Shown: positions 42,601-50,236, numbered from the stretch's first letter. The stretch is DNA of 64,000 nt from Nibrella saemangeumensis (GCF_039541915.1 NZ_BAABHD010000080.1:62001-126000), one strand, 5' to 3'. The notes: a model not told the origin generated them from the sequence alone. Translations and numbers: made by a program.

Positions 42601-43400
42601 CAATTTTGCTCGTGGAAGGTAACCCGCAACAGGCATCGGCAATCGTAAATATGCTCGAAAACGGCGACCGGATTACCATTGACCGGGTCGAAACCGGCAA
42701 AGAAGCCCTGCACCTGCTGGCCGGCCGGAACTACGACTGCCTGATTGCCAGCCTTGACCTGCCGGATACAGCCGGCACGGGTTTTATCGCGAAGGTCCAC
42801 GAGGAAAAACGCCCGCTGATGCCGGTGTTCGTATACACCGAAAAAGACCTCACGGCCAAAGACCGGACTGCTTTGAAAGCCCTCACCAACCGGATTCTTC
42901 AAAAAGAAGGTAGTTTCCTGGAACATCTGCTGGAAGAAACCGTTCTTCATATTCACCTCAACCACCTGGATTTGCGGCCCGACCAGCAGCAGATCATTGA
43001 AGACCTGCGGACGAAGGAGGATGTGCTGACCGGCAAAACCATTCTGGTGGTTGACGATGATGTCCGGAACCTCTTTGCCCTGACCACGGCTTTTGAACGG
43101 TATGATCTGAACGTGATCACAGCCGAAAGCGGCCAGGAAGCCATTCACATTCTGTCGGAAAACAAACAGATCGACATGGTGCTGATGGACATTATGATGC
43201 CGGAGATGGACGGCTACGAGACCACCCAGAAAATCAGAAGAGAGCATAAAAACAACAGCCTGCCGATTATTGCCGTGACCGCCAAAGCCATGAAAGGTGA
43301 CCGCGAGAAATGCATTGAAGCAGGCGCATCGGATTACATTACCAAGCCGGTGAAGATTGATCAGCTATTGTCTCTGATGAGAATCTGGCTGTACAAATAA
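36693..43400 (+). CDS. Giant soluble poly-HAMP hybrid histidine kinase
   Basis: Hybrid sensor kinase of 2235 residues with no signal peptide or membrane helix. Domains: a divergent N-terminal HAMP region (about 60-202); twelve 92-residue HAMP-type units (203-1306); GAF (about 1325-1465); coiled coil (1475-1540); DHp with H1548 in MSHELRTPLN; HATPase (about 1650-1775; NLLSNAFKF, DTGIGI, GGTGLGLSI); receiver 1 (about 1845-1960, D1897); receiver 2 (about 1970-2085), which has serine where the phosphoacceptor should be (IASLDLPD) and VEGN for the acidic pocket, hence a pseudo-receiver; receiver 3 (about 2114-2235, D2166). The layout recalls fungal group III (Nik1) osmosensing kinases, enlarged. 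It is followed after 13 bp by another kinase gene, so the two are probably cotranscribed. The stimulus is unknown; a cytoplasmic cue such as osmolarity is an inference. Confidence 0.93.
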   Translation: MADHINKNNGEDGKPAAEPVTIEASSLAAKEPGILLSRAAFEELLSRATATERGGLDERELLGVLSEVRNGNFRVRMPIDKLGISGKICDTLNEIISLNEQLTLELNKASKAIGKQGKLTHRVEVLSARGSWSTGVESINTLISDLVHPTIEIANVISSVAKGDLSQEMPLQIGDHVLQGEFAQIAREVNGMVKQLNLFSAEVTRVAREVGSEGKLGGQATVKGAGGVWKDLTDSVNQLAGNLTVQLRDVSKVATAIANGDLTQKITVDVKGEILQIKDVINQMVDQLNSFSFEVTRVAREVGTEGKLGGQAKVQGVAGTWKDLTDSVNQMASNLTAQVRNIAEVTTAVANGDLSKKITVNVEGEILELKNTINTMVDQLNSFSAEVTRVALEVGTEGQLGGQAEVPGVAGTWKNLTDSVNQMGSNLTAQVRNIAEVTTAVAKGDLSRKITVDVRGEILELKNTINTMVDQLNSFGSEVTRVAREVGSEGKLGGQAEVPGVEGLWKDLTDSVNKMASNLTSQVRNIAEVTTAVANGDLSRKITVDVKGEILELKNTINEMVDQLNSFSAEVTRVAREVGSEGKLGGQATVKGVAGVWKDLTDNVNQLAGNLTVQLRDVSKVATAIANGDLTQKITVDVKGEILQIKDVINRMVDQLNSFASEVTRVALEVGTEGKLGGQAKVQGVAGTWKDLTDSVNQMGSNLTAQVRNIAEVTTAVANGDLSKKITVNVEGEILELKNTINTMVDQLNSFASEVTRVALEVGSEGKLGGQAEVRGVGGTWKDLTDSVNQMASNLTGQVRNIAEVTTAVAKGDLSRKITVDVKGEILELKNTINTMVDQLNSFGSEVTRVAREVGSEGKLGGQANVPGVEGLWKDLTDSVNKMASNLTAQVRNIAEVTTAVANGDLSRKIEVDVKGEILELKNTINTMVEQLRAFASEVTRVAREVGTDGKLGGQANVPGVAGTWKDLTDSVNQMAGNLTAQVRNIADVAIAVANGDMSRKITVDVRGEILQLKETLNTMVDQLRAFASEVTRVAREVGTDGRLGGQAFVPGVAGTWKDLTDSVNQMTGNLTLQVRNIAEVTKAVASGDLSKKVTIDVKGEILDLKNTINTMVDQLNSFASEVTRVALEVGTEGKLGGQAEVQGVGGTWKDLTDSVNMMASNLTNQVRGIAKVVTAVATGNLKQKLSIVSRGEVAQLTDTINEMIDTLAVFADQVTTVAREVGVNGRLGGQASVPGASGTWKGLTENVNQLAENLTTQVRAISEVASAVTKGDLTRTIRVDAKGEVEELKDTINQMIANLRETTMLNQEQDWLKSNLAKFTKMLQGQKDLNTVTRRILSELAQVVNAQQGMFYILKQDEDLQNKKLKLVSAYAYGADVDITKEFAMGEGLVGQVALEKERILLSNVPKSYIRIKSGLGESRPKSVIVLPVLFETEIKAVIELASFEPFSAIHLDFLNQLTESIGIVLNTIETNSRTEELLAQSQSLTEKLRRTNEELQDKALLLVKQKDEVEAKNKEVEEARRSLEEKAEQLQLTSKYKSEFLANMSHELRTPLNSLLILAQQLYENHDGNLSEKQVRYAKTIHSCGDDLIQLINDILDLSKIESGYISTDFGKVRFREITSFVETTFKHISDSKNLRFSIDLDERVPESLETDAQRLNQILKNLLSNAFKFTDKGEVRLKIYEASRTWKRGNHTLDQATRVMAFEIKDTGIGISKDKQNIIFEAFQQAEGSTSRKYGGTGLGLSISRGLAELLGGTIELNSEPGRGSTFTLFLPLHYNPAHAKPDKQNTLAKSITISEYQLEQGDDDSTPLQSVPTVKLPERDLDSISEIINEIGDDRNTIEPGDRVVLIVEDDVRFARIMIEKAHEKELMAVVATSFGEVLNLANSYNPVAVTLDVKLPDASGWRILDLFKNDLNFRHIPVHLISGEENRLLAMQRGARSFQLKPLKNQALDMLFSDIAEYSRKRNKTILLVEGNPQQASAIVNMLENGDRITIDRVETGKEALHLLAGRNYDCLIASLDLPDTAGTGFIAKVHEEKRPLMPVFVYTEKDLTAKDRTALKALTNRILQKEGSFLEHLLEETVLHIHLNHLDLRPDQQQIIEDLRTKEDVLTGKTILVVDDDVRNLFALTTAFERYDLNVITAESGQEAIHILSENKQIDMVLMDIMMPEMDGYETTQKIRREHKNNSLPIIAVTAKAMKGDREKCIEAGASDYITKPVKIDQLLSLMRIWLYK
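37299..40610 (+). repeat. Twelve 276-bp coding tandem repeats with 1104-bp super-repeat
   Basis: Every unit begins with a valine codon of VTRVA (VTTVA in the last) exactly 276 bp after the previous one, checked at 37299, 37575 and 40335, with no indel over twelve units. Each contains LGGQA, WKDLTDSVN and GEIL landmarks. Unit 1 resembles unit 5 (ATVKG, QLRDVSKVATAIANGDLTQ), 2 resembles 6 (AKVQG, KKITVNVEGEI), 3 resembles 7 and 4 resembles 8 (VEGLWKDL, VNKMASNLT), so 37299-38402 and 38403-39506 are duplicated four-unit blocks. Units 9-12 diverge progressively. Confidence 0.95.
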
Positions 43401-43413
43401 GGTTACACCACCC

Positions 43414-44682
43414 ATGAATAGCGATACTGAAGTAAAAATCCTGGTGGTCGACGATCGGGAGGATAACCTCCTCTCGATCGAGACCATTCTGGAACGCGAT
43501 AACTACCAGATTGTAAAGGCTGATTCAGGTAAAGCCGCGCTGAAGATCCTGTTGAACCAGCACGATTTTACCCTGATCCTGATGGACGTTCGGATGCCGG
43601 GCATGAGCGGCATCGAAACCGCCGAGCTGATCTACCAGCGCGATAAGCTGAGGCATATCCCGATCATTTTTATCACGGCGTTCAACCAGGACGAAGAGGG
43701 TATGTTTGAGGGCTACCGCACCGGCGCTGTTGATTTTATTTACAAGCCGATCAATCCGCAGCTGCTCCGTTATAAGGTAGGGATTTTTGTGGAGCTGTTC
43801 CGGCAACGAAACCAGCTTATGACGCAGGAAACCGAGTTGCGGAACATCAACGCCAGTCTGGCCAGTGAAGTCGAAGAGCGCAAAGCCTCTGAACAGAAAG
43901 TAAAGCTGCTCAACGCCCAGTTGGTGAAAAATAACCAGGAGTTGCATGCCATCAACGAAGAGCTGGACCGGTTTGCCTACGTAGCCTCCCACGACCTGCA
44001 GGAACCGCTACGGAAGATTATGATGTTCAGCGACCGCATTCGTAACCGGTTGCTGGGACAGGCAGACGCCGACGTAGACAATAGCCTGGAAAAGATCCTG
44101 GTGGCCGCCACCCGGATGCAGCGACTGATTAAGGATATCCTGCAGTTTTCCCGCAGCGAATACGCATCCAGCACTTTCGAACTGGTTGATCTGAACCAGG
44201 TTGTCCACGAGGTGCTCTCCGACATGGAAGAGGAGATCCAGAAGAGAGAGGCACAGCTTCACGTCAGCCCGTTGCCGCAGATCATGGGTAGTTCGAGCCA
44301 GTTGCGCCAGTTATTTCAGAACCTAATCACCAACTCCCTGAAGTTCTGCAAACGCGGGAGCCGGCCCGAAATCTATATTTACGGCGAGACGATGCGGGAA
44401 GACGACTTCACCGAACTGCCCGAAGAGCGGCTCTCTTCGCGCTATTTCAAGATTTACGTAAAGGATAACGGGATTGGCTTTGACATGGAGAATGCCGACA
44501 AAATTTTTGCAGTTTTCAAACGGCTGCACAGTTATCAGGAATACGAGGGTACCGGCATTGGCCTCTCCATCTGCAAAAAAATTGTAAACAAGCACAACGG
44601 GGTAATCCGGGCCGAAGGCCGGCCCAACGAAGGCGCTACGTTCATCATCACGCTACCGGAAGCGCTGGTAGAAACCACCTGA
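43414..44682 (+). CDS. Receiver-histidine kinase fusion
   Basis: Cytoplasmic signalling protein of 422 residues with reversed order: an N-terminal receiver (about 7-125; ILVVDDREDN, phosphoacceptor D58 in LILMDVRMPG, K of YKPIN), a coiled coil (about 130-180), a DHp domain of the bacteriophytochrome type (FAYVASHDLQEPLRK, H193) and a HATPase (about 295-418; NLITNSLKF, DNGIGF, GTGIGLSI). It begins 13 bp after the giant kinase and likely receives phosphate from one of its receivers or DHp through its own receiver, then controls its kinase activity. No DNA-binding output is present. Confidence 0.92.
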   Translation: MNSDTEVKILVVDDREDNLLSIETILERDNYQIVKADSGKAALKILLNQHDFTLILMDVRMPGMSGIETAELIYQRDKLRHIPIIFITAFNQDEEGMFEGYRTGAVDFIYKPINPQLLRYKVGIFVELFRQRNQLMTQETELRNINASLASEVEERKASEQKVKLLNAQLVKNNQELHAINEELDRFAYVASHDLQEPLRKIMMFSDRIRNRLLGQADADVDNSLEKILVAATRMQRLIKDILQFSRSEYASSTFELVDLNQVVHEVLSDMEEEIQKREAQLHVSPLPQIMGSSSQLRQLFQNLITNSLKFCKRGSRPEIYIYGETMREDDFTELPEERLSSRYFKIYVKDNGIGFDMENADKIFAVFKRLHSYQEYEGTGIGLSICKKIVNKHNGVIRAEGRPNEGATFIITLPEALVETT

Positions 44683-44761
44683 GCGTTTTGGCTGCTAATC
44701 AATCCGTTGGCTATTTTTAGTTTATAAATTCAGATTTTGTACGCTGTAAACCGTAGACCCC

Positions 44762-47700
44762 GTGTCCCCTACCGCTGAACCTAAATCCGCCAGACTCGTC
44801 TTTACCCATCTACCGGGTTTTGCGGCATTTATTGTTGCCAACCACCTGGAGGCATTCGTCAGAGAACAGATCCGATTGCTGAGGCAGCTGAACAACACCC
44901 TGTTGTCTTACTTCGACACGATGCCGGAAGAGGAACTCGTAGCCTTTTCCAAACTGACGACCGGTCAGTTTTTTCAATATTTTGTCGAAAACCGGGCCCC
45001 CGACCAGATCCGCGACGCCATGGAGCAGTGGGTTACCAATCAGCTTCCGGTGGTGAACCAGAACCAGATCGTGGCCGACGATATTACGCAGGTCAACTAC
45101 GTCCGGAAACAAACCCTGTACAAGTTTCTGCCGCTCTACACCACCGACCTGGCCACCTCGCTGGCCATTATCGGGGAGTTCGACGAGTATATCATGGAGT
45201 CGGAGGCCCAGTCGTTCCAGACGCTGTTTAACCTCCAGCAGAAGCAGATCAACGAGCATCTGCACTTCATTGAACGCATTACCAATACCTCGCCCGGTAT
45301 CATTTTCGTCTTCGACCTGCTGGAGCGCAAAGAAGTGTATACCAACGAGAATCTGCAGAAGATTCTGGGTATCACCCGCGACGACCTGCACCGCATGGGC
45401 GGTGAACTGGTGACGCAGCTTCTTCACCCCGACGACATCGCCAGGGGCGTTGAACACGCGCAGGTACTGGCCAACGCCAGAGACGGCGAGGTGTACTCCT
45501 TTGAGTTCCGGGTAAAACATAAAGCCGGCCATTACCGCTGGATGCGCAGCTACGAGACCGTTTTCCGGCGCAACGAGCAGCAACCGGCGCAGATTATTGG
45601 TATCGCCTTCGATATCGGCCATGAGAAAGAAACAGCCCAGCAACTGGCGTACCGCGAACAGCAGTTGCTGGAGGCCCAGGAACTAGCCGAACTGGGCAGC
45701 TTTGAGTGGAACCTGCACACTATGAAGGCCACCTACACGCCCCAGGTGTTGCGTATCCTGAACATTAACGACGGTGACGGCCTGCCTGGCTTTTTAGGAA
45801 AGATCCATCCTGATGATAAGGACCGGGTGCAACAGGCACTCGAACAGGCCATCAAAAATCAGGATATCTACGATAGCGAGTACCGCTACCTGACCGAAAC
45901 AGGCGACCGGATTATCTGGTCGAGGGGCAGCATATCCATCGAAAACGGCGTACCCGTTATGAAGGGCACCGTGATGAACGTGACCGAGCGCCACCGCATG
46001 GTGCAGCAACTTCAGCAAAGTGAGTCGCTCTACAAACAGGCGCAGGCGCTCACACACATCGGCAACTGGGCCTGGGATGTAGCGGCCAATAAAGTGGCCT
46101 GGTCCGATGAAATGTACCGGATTTATGGCCTGGTCCCGCAGTCAGCCGAAGTTACGTTCGAGCGCTTCCTGCAACTGGTTCATCCCGACGACCGGAATCT
46201 GACGTACCAGCACATAAAGAACTCGCTGGATAACCAGCAGCCCAATGATTTCTTTCACCGGATTATTCTTAACGACGGCACCGTAAAAGTTTTGCACGCC
46301 AAAGGAGAAGTTGTGCTGGATAAGGCCGGTACGGTTATCCGCATGATTGGCACCGGGCAGGACGTGACCTTGCAGAAAACGACGGAAAAAGAACTACTGG
46401 AGAAGCAGAACTTTATTCAGAAGATTGCCGACGCGACACCATCCATCATTGCCTCTTACAATATCAACACCGGCAAGTACACGTTTGTGAGCCAGGGGCT
46501 GGAAAAACTGCTCGGGTATAACCCCCGGGAAGTCATGGAAGCAGATGTCAGTTTCTTCGCCAATCTGATCCACCCGGATGATATGGGTTCGATGATGGAG
46601 CGGAACGCACAGGCGCTGAAAGAAGCCAATGAATCCGGGGCCGACGACATGATCGTTGAGTTTACCTACCGGATGCGCCACCGAAACGGTGAGTACCGCT
46701 GGTTCCATACCTACGGCACTATTTTCGACCGCAATCCGGATGGTCATGTCGAGCACGTGCTTAACATTTCCATGGATGTGACGGAGACGGTAGAAGCCGA
46801 ACAGCGGATCAGGGAGCAGGAGTTGTTTATTGAGCATATTGCCGATGCCTCCCCGGCCATGCTGTACCTCTACGACTTGGCCAAGCAACAGGTTATTTAC
46901 GTCAACAAGGAAATTACCTCGGTGCTGGGCTATACGGCCGAAGACATCCTCGACATGGGAGAGTCGTTCCGGTCGGTGCTGTCTCATCCCGACGATGCCG
47001 GTAAACTGCCCGATATGCAGTACGCATCCAACGGCAAGGGTGAGCGGAAGAACATGTACCAGTATGAATGCCGTATGCGCCACAAGGAGTTGGGCTGGCG
47101 CTGGATGCTGGTGCGGGAAATGGTGTTTAAAAAAGACAGGAAAGGTAACGTTCAGCAGGTGCTGGGGGCGGCCCTCGACATTTCGGAGCAGAAGGACATG
47201 GAGCGCAGCCTGTTTCAGAAGACCCTGCAACTCCAGCAATCCAACGCCAGCCTGAAGGAGTTCGCCTACATTGCCAGCCACGACCTGAAAGAGCCGCTCC
47301 GCAAGATTTCGACCTTCGGCGACCGGCTGCTGGTCACGCAATACGAGAACCTCACCACCGACGGGCAGGCTGCGTTAAGTAAAATCATTGACTCATCGCA
47401 GCGGATGCAGCTGATGATCAACGATATTCTGTCGGTGTCGATGATCTCGGGCGATGTGTCGTTCCAGCCCTTCAGCCTGCAGACCATTCTGAAAGAGGTA
47501 CTGCAAACGCTGGAGCACCGGATCGAGAGCAAAAACGCCGTTATTGAGGCCGACAAGCTGCCGGTCCTGAATATAGTGCCGTCGCAATTCCGGCAATTAT
47601 TTCAGAACCTGCTGAGCAACTCGCTGAAGTTTGCGCGGGAAGACGTAGCGCCGAAGATTCACATCTCCTGCACCTACCTGAGCGCCGAAGAAGTGGGTCA

Positions 47701-47947
47701 GTTCAACATGCCCAAGGCCAAACGGTATATCCAGCTCACCTTCACCGACAACGGCATCGGCTTTGACAATCGCTTTGCCGGTAAGATCTTTGCCATTTTC
47801 CAGCGGTTGCACAACAAAAACGACTACGAAGGGACTGGTATCGGTCTGGCCATCTGCAAGAAGATCGTCGAAAACCACGGTGGCGTCATTTTTGCCTCCG
47901 GTATACCGGATCAGGGCTCGACGTTTACGGTCATCCTGCCGGATTAG
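44762..47947 (+). CDS. Five-PAS sensor histidine kinase
   Basis: Soluble sensor kinase of 1061 residues. It starts with GTG at 44762; the next ATG lies about 54 residues inside a continuous helical domain, so GTG is preferred. Domains: an all-helical N-terminal region (about 15-160) resembling RsbR-type sensor heads; PAS1 (about 172-285), PAS2 (305-410), PAS3 (428-540), PAS4 (555-675) and PAS5 (690-812), most with the PAC-type ending (for example GTGQDVT, ISMDVTE, GAALDIS); DHp with H840 in IASHDLKEPLRK; HATPase (about 940-1060; NLLSNSLKF, DNGIGF, GTGIGLAI). DHp and ATPase are close to those of the preceding gene, suggesting duplication. It probably integrates cytoplasmic signals with its two neighbours. 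Confidence 0.92.
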   Translation: MSPTAEPKSARLVFTHLPGFAAFIVANHLEAFVREQIRLLRQLNNTLLSYFDTMPEEELVAFSKLTTGQFFQYFVENRAPDQIRDAMEQWVTNQLPVVNQNQIVADDITQVNYVRKQTLYKFLPLYTTDLATSLAIIGEFDEYIMESEAQSFQTLFNLQQKQINEHLHFIERITNTSPGIIFVFDLLERKEVYTNENLQKILGITRDDLHRMGGELVTQLLHPDDIARGVEHAQVLANARDGEVYSFEFRVKHKAGHYRWMRSYETVFRRNEQQPAQIIGIAFDIGHEKETAQQLAYREQQLLEAQELAELGSFEWNLHTMKATYTPQVLRILNINDGDGLPGFLGKIHPDDKDRVQQALEQAIKNQDIYDSEYRYLTETGDRIIWSRGSISIENGVPVMKGTVMNVTERHRMVQQLQQSESLYKQAQALTHIGNWAWDVAANKVAWSDEMYRIYGLVPQSAEVTFERFLQLVHPDDRNLTYQHIKNSLDNQQPNDFFHRIILNDGTVKVLHAKGEVVLDKAGTVIRMIGTGQDVTLQKTTEKELLEKQNFIQKIADATPSIIASYNINTGKYTFVSQGLEKLLGYNPREVMEADVSFFANLIHPDDMGSMMERNAQALKEANESGADDMIVEFTYRMRHRNGEYRWFHTYGTIFDRNPDGHVEHVLNISMDVTETVEAEQRIREQELFIEHIADASPAMLYLYDLAKQQVIYVNKEITSVLGYTAEDILDMGESFRSVLSHPDDAGKLPDMQYASNGKGERKNMYQYECRMRHKELGWRWMLVREMVFKKDRKGNVQQVLGAALDISEQKDMERSLFQKTLQLQQSNASLKEFAYIASHDLKEPLRKISTFGDRLLVTQYENLTTDGQAALSKIIDSSQRMQLMINDILSVSMISGDVSFQPFSLQTILKEVLQTLEHRIESKNAVIEADKLPVLNIVPSQFRQLFQNLLSNSLKFAREDVAPKIHISCTYLSAEEVGQFNMPKAKRYIQLTFTDNGIGFDNRFAGKIFAIFQRLHNKNDYEGTGIGLAICKKIVENHGGVIFASGIPDQGSTFTVILPD

Positions 47948-47973
47948 TACCCCGGAATTGTATTCCGGGGTAC
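47947..47973. terminator. Perfect 12-bp-arm palindrome, CCCCGGAAT type (copy 1)
   Basis: GTACCCCGGAAT (47947-47958) and ATTCCGGGGTAC (47962-47973) around TGT. It lies exactly between the stop of the PAS kinase and the stop of the SDR gene, which converge. It lacks a long T run, so it may be a palindromic repeat used as a transcript end. A second copy lies at 50706-50726. Confidence 0.6.
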
Positions 47974-47975
47974 CC

Positions 47976-48728
47976 TCAGAACGTAATGGTCAATCCTCCA
48001 TCCACCGTCAGGACCGACCCCGTCATGTAACTGGCATCCGGGCCGGCCAGAAACCAAACCACCCCGGCAATTTCATCCGGCTGAGCCGCTCGTTTCAACG
48101 GCAAATGCGCATTTTTGACGTAGTTCTCCACAAACCACTCCGATTCGAGCTCGTTCTTACCATCGGCCTTAATGGATGAGGGCGTGTTCACAAAGCCGGG
48201 CGCAATGGCATTGGCCAGAATATGTCGGGGCGCCAGTTCAACCGCCAGCGAGCGGGTCAGCTGGGTGAGCGCGGCCTTAGCCATGCCGTAGGCCGAACTA
48301 CCCGCAGCCACCCGCTCATGATGGATGGAGGTAATGTGAATAATCCGTCCACCGTCGACCAGCAGGGGCACCAGCGCCCGGCAGGTTTTTATGGAGCCAT
48401 ATAGCATAACCTGCAGGGCATTGTCCCAGGCTGCCAGATCGGAGCCGATCACCGGCAGGTTCTGCCCAATACCGATGCTGTTGACAAAAGCATCCAGCTG
48501 GCCAAATTCATCGGTAACCAGCTGAGCCAGTTTCTGAATGGCGGCATCGTCGCGCACGTCGACCACCAGCGCGTGGTGCCCTTCGCCGGCCAGACCGCGC
48601 ACGACCTCCTCACCCTGATGGGCCTCCGCGCCGGTTAAGAGCACCTGCCAGCCTTCGAGGGCAAACCGTTCGGCCGTGGCCTGCCCGATACCGGAGGAGC
48701 CACCTAAAATAACAACCTTCTTTCTCAT
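47976..48728 (-). CDS. Short-chain dehydrogenase/reductase
   Basis: Cytoplasmic NAD(P)-dependent oxidoreductase of 250 residues of the classical SDR family. It has the cofactor-binding GGSSGIGQ (9-16), the VDVRDD acid region (about 56-61), the NSIG motif (about 83-86, normally NNAG), the catalytic S134, Y147 and K151 (ITSIHHE and SAYGMAK), and the C-terminal DEIAGVVWFLAGPDASYMTG and TVDGG. NSIG and the length fit FabG-like or sugar/steroid reductases, and the substrate cannot be named. It is a single gene on the minus strand, diverging from the HNH gene over a short gap. Confidence 0.92.
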   Translation of the reverse strand: MRKKVVILGGSSGIGQATAERFALEGWQVLLTGAEAHQGEEVVRGLAGEGHHALVVDVRDDAAIQKLAQLVTDEFGQLDAFVNSIGIGQNLPVIGSDLAAWDNALQVMLYGSIKTCRALVPLLVDGGRIIHITSIHHERVAAGSSAYGMAKAALTQLTRSLAVELAPRHILANAIAPGFVNTPSSIKADGKNELESEWFVENYVKNAHLPLKRAAQPDEIAGVVWFLAGPDASYMTGSVLTVDGGLTITF

Positions 48729-48817
48729 GGTAGCCCCAAATTACGACTCTTTTGATTTATCGGTATTGGCAAAGCAGTGAAGGTTATTTAGTTTGGCACG
48801 GCCTTATTCTCCACAGC

Positions 48818-49780
48818 ATGTCGATACCGGCTGACAATAAATTAGTAGAGAAATACATTCAACGTTTCAGAAAGCTTAAGCGCGGAGGAACGCAATACGG
48901 TTCGGCCCCCCATAAGCCGGTTTTCCTGCTTACGTTAATTGAGCTAATTGAGAAAAACAACATTAGCGAGAATCGCATCGTTGTATCGCCTGAGCTGGTA
49001 GGTACGTTTAAGGAGAACTTTGCGCTCCTGGTCAAAACTGCCCATAAGGACGACTTTACTCAACCCTTCTTTTACCTGCAAAGCGAAGGGTTATGGTTTG
49101 TTAAGCCAAAGCCAGGAGTCACGATTGACTCACATATAAGAAGTGTGCAGGTACTCAGTGAACGACTCGACTACGCCTGTTTCGCTGACGATTTATATCA
49201 GCTACTCCTAAACATACCCACAAGGCTACAACTCAAAACCACTTTACTGGACACCTATTTCTCCGAAGTGAAAGCGGAGTTTGTGAAGGTAAAAACTGCC
49301 GGAAGAAGCTATGTGCAGGATCTGGAAAACTATTTGCTAAATGAAAAGGAAAGCACGTATATCACACCACTGCAGCCAATAGAGGACGAGGAAGTCCGGT
49401 TTGTACGAGGTGGTCTTTTTAAGAAGCTGGTTCCTATGGTTTATGAGCATACTTGCGCTATTTCGGGTATGCGAGTTATCTCCAGCAGCGGCTCATCCTT
49501 AGTTGAAGCCTGCCATATCGTGCCAATCAGCATATCTGGAGACGACAGAGTCACAAACGGTATTGCGCTTTGCCCCAATTTGCATACCGCTTTTGACCGG
49601 GGTATGATTGGTGTGGACGAACGGTTGCGGGTAGTTGTTTCCCCCACACTAGCCGATACCTTAGCCAGTCCTTACAATCTAAAGCAGTTTCAAGGTCAAC
49701 CCTTACGGCTACCGTTCGGGGAGGTTCATTATCCAGCGAAGGAGAATTTTCGGTGGCACATAGAAAATCGGTTTAGGTAG
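48818..49780 (+). CDS. HNH endonuclease, possible modification-dependent restriction enzyme
   Basis: Protein of 320 residues with a C-terminal HNH nuclease: C213 (CAISGMRV), H233 in EACHIVPIS, N247 in VTNGIALC and H256 in NLHTAFDRG, matching the HNH_2 type. The N-terminal region (about 20-160) has YGSAPHKPVFLLTLIELIE, close to the APHKPLLLL signature that begins the sulfur-binding domain of phosphorothioate-dependent HNH restriction enzymes. Type IV restriction of modified foreign DNA is therefore the best guess. The first in-frame ATG at 48752 was rejected because its 22 extra residues (WQSSEGYLVWHG) look non-native. Codon use is more AT-rich than in neighbouring genes, and a toxin-antitoxin pair follows, both signs of an acquired defence block. 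Confidence 0.75.
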   Translation: MSIPADNKLVEKYIQRFRKLKRGGTQYGSAPHKPVFLLTLIELIEKNNISENRIVVSPELVGTFKENFALLVKTAHKDDFTQPFFYLQSEGLWFVKPKPGVTIDSHIRSVQVLSERLDYACFADDLYQLLLNIPTRLQLKTTLLDTYFSEVKAEFVKVKTAGRSYVQDLENYLLNEKESTYITPLQPIEDEEVRFVRGGLFKKLVPMVYEHTCAISGMRVISSSGSSLVEACHIVPISISGDDRVTNGIALCPNLHTAFDRGMIGVDERLRVVVSPTLADTLASPYNLKQFQGQPLRLPFGEVHYPAKENFRWHIENRFR

Positions 49781-49927
49781 ATAACGATTGCTGAAGCGTT
49801 AAAGACAGAAAGTTATTGTCGAGGTAGATCATTGTTCAAAAATAAGCATTGCCGCACTTAGCCCAACACAAATTGCGCCTTGTTTTACCCGAAATGGCCA
49901 GAAGTAGGTAAGGACCAGCTTTGGATA

Positions 49928-49944
49928 CTCAGCACAAAGCTGAG
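49928..49944. repeat. Short inverted repeat before the second toxin-antitoxin pair
   Basis: CTCAGC (49928-49933) and GCTGAG (49939-49944) around ACAAA, 35 bp before the antitoxin ATG. It could be an operator for autoregulation by the antitoxin, but 6-bp arms are weak evidence. Confidence 0.3.
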
Positions 49945-49978
49945 GGAAAATTTGTTATCTTGCTAAGGGTGAAACAAA

Positions 49979-50236
49979 ATGGCTATGGAAACGACATTCG
50001 TATTAAAGCGGGAGGAACTAACGGCAGAGTGGCTGGAGCAGTTGAAAGAGCACTTAACTGAAGATAGTGTTATAACAATCACTGCCACCAGTCCGGAAAA
50101 GGAATCTCGTTACAATCCGCAAGAAGTTTTGGCCCATTTGGACGAAACTCGCAGGATGCACCCTCCTAAGAGGATTCCGGCTGACATTGACATCAATAAA
50201 GTAATTGACGAAATGTACTGGGAGGGGAATCACTAA
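49979..50236 (+). CDS. VapB-type antitoxin
   Basis: Antitoxin of 85 residues. The first half (TFVLKREELTAEWLEQLKEHLTEDSVITIT, residues about 5-35) forms a beta-helix pattern seen in DUF-type Bacteroidetes antitoxins; the second half (ADIDINKVIDEMYWEGNH) is a charged tail fit to wrap the toxin. The stop overlaps the toxin start in TAATG, so translation is coupled. The start could also be the second methionine at 49985. The pair lies after the HNH gene in AT-richer DNA. Confidence 0.8.
   Translation: MAMETTFVLKREELTAEWLEQLKEHLTEDSVITITATSPEKESRYNPQEVLAHLDETRRMHPPKRIPADIDINKVIDEMYWEGNH

Noticed and set aside
41886..43247. Second long minus-strand frame opposite the kinase C-terminus
   Set aside because: Antisense shadow of the receiver and ATPase region, with no start context or family match.
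48752..48817. Upstream extension of the HNH gene
   Set aside because: The 22 residues do not look like part of the family and the internal ATG at 48818 fits better, but this was not proven.
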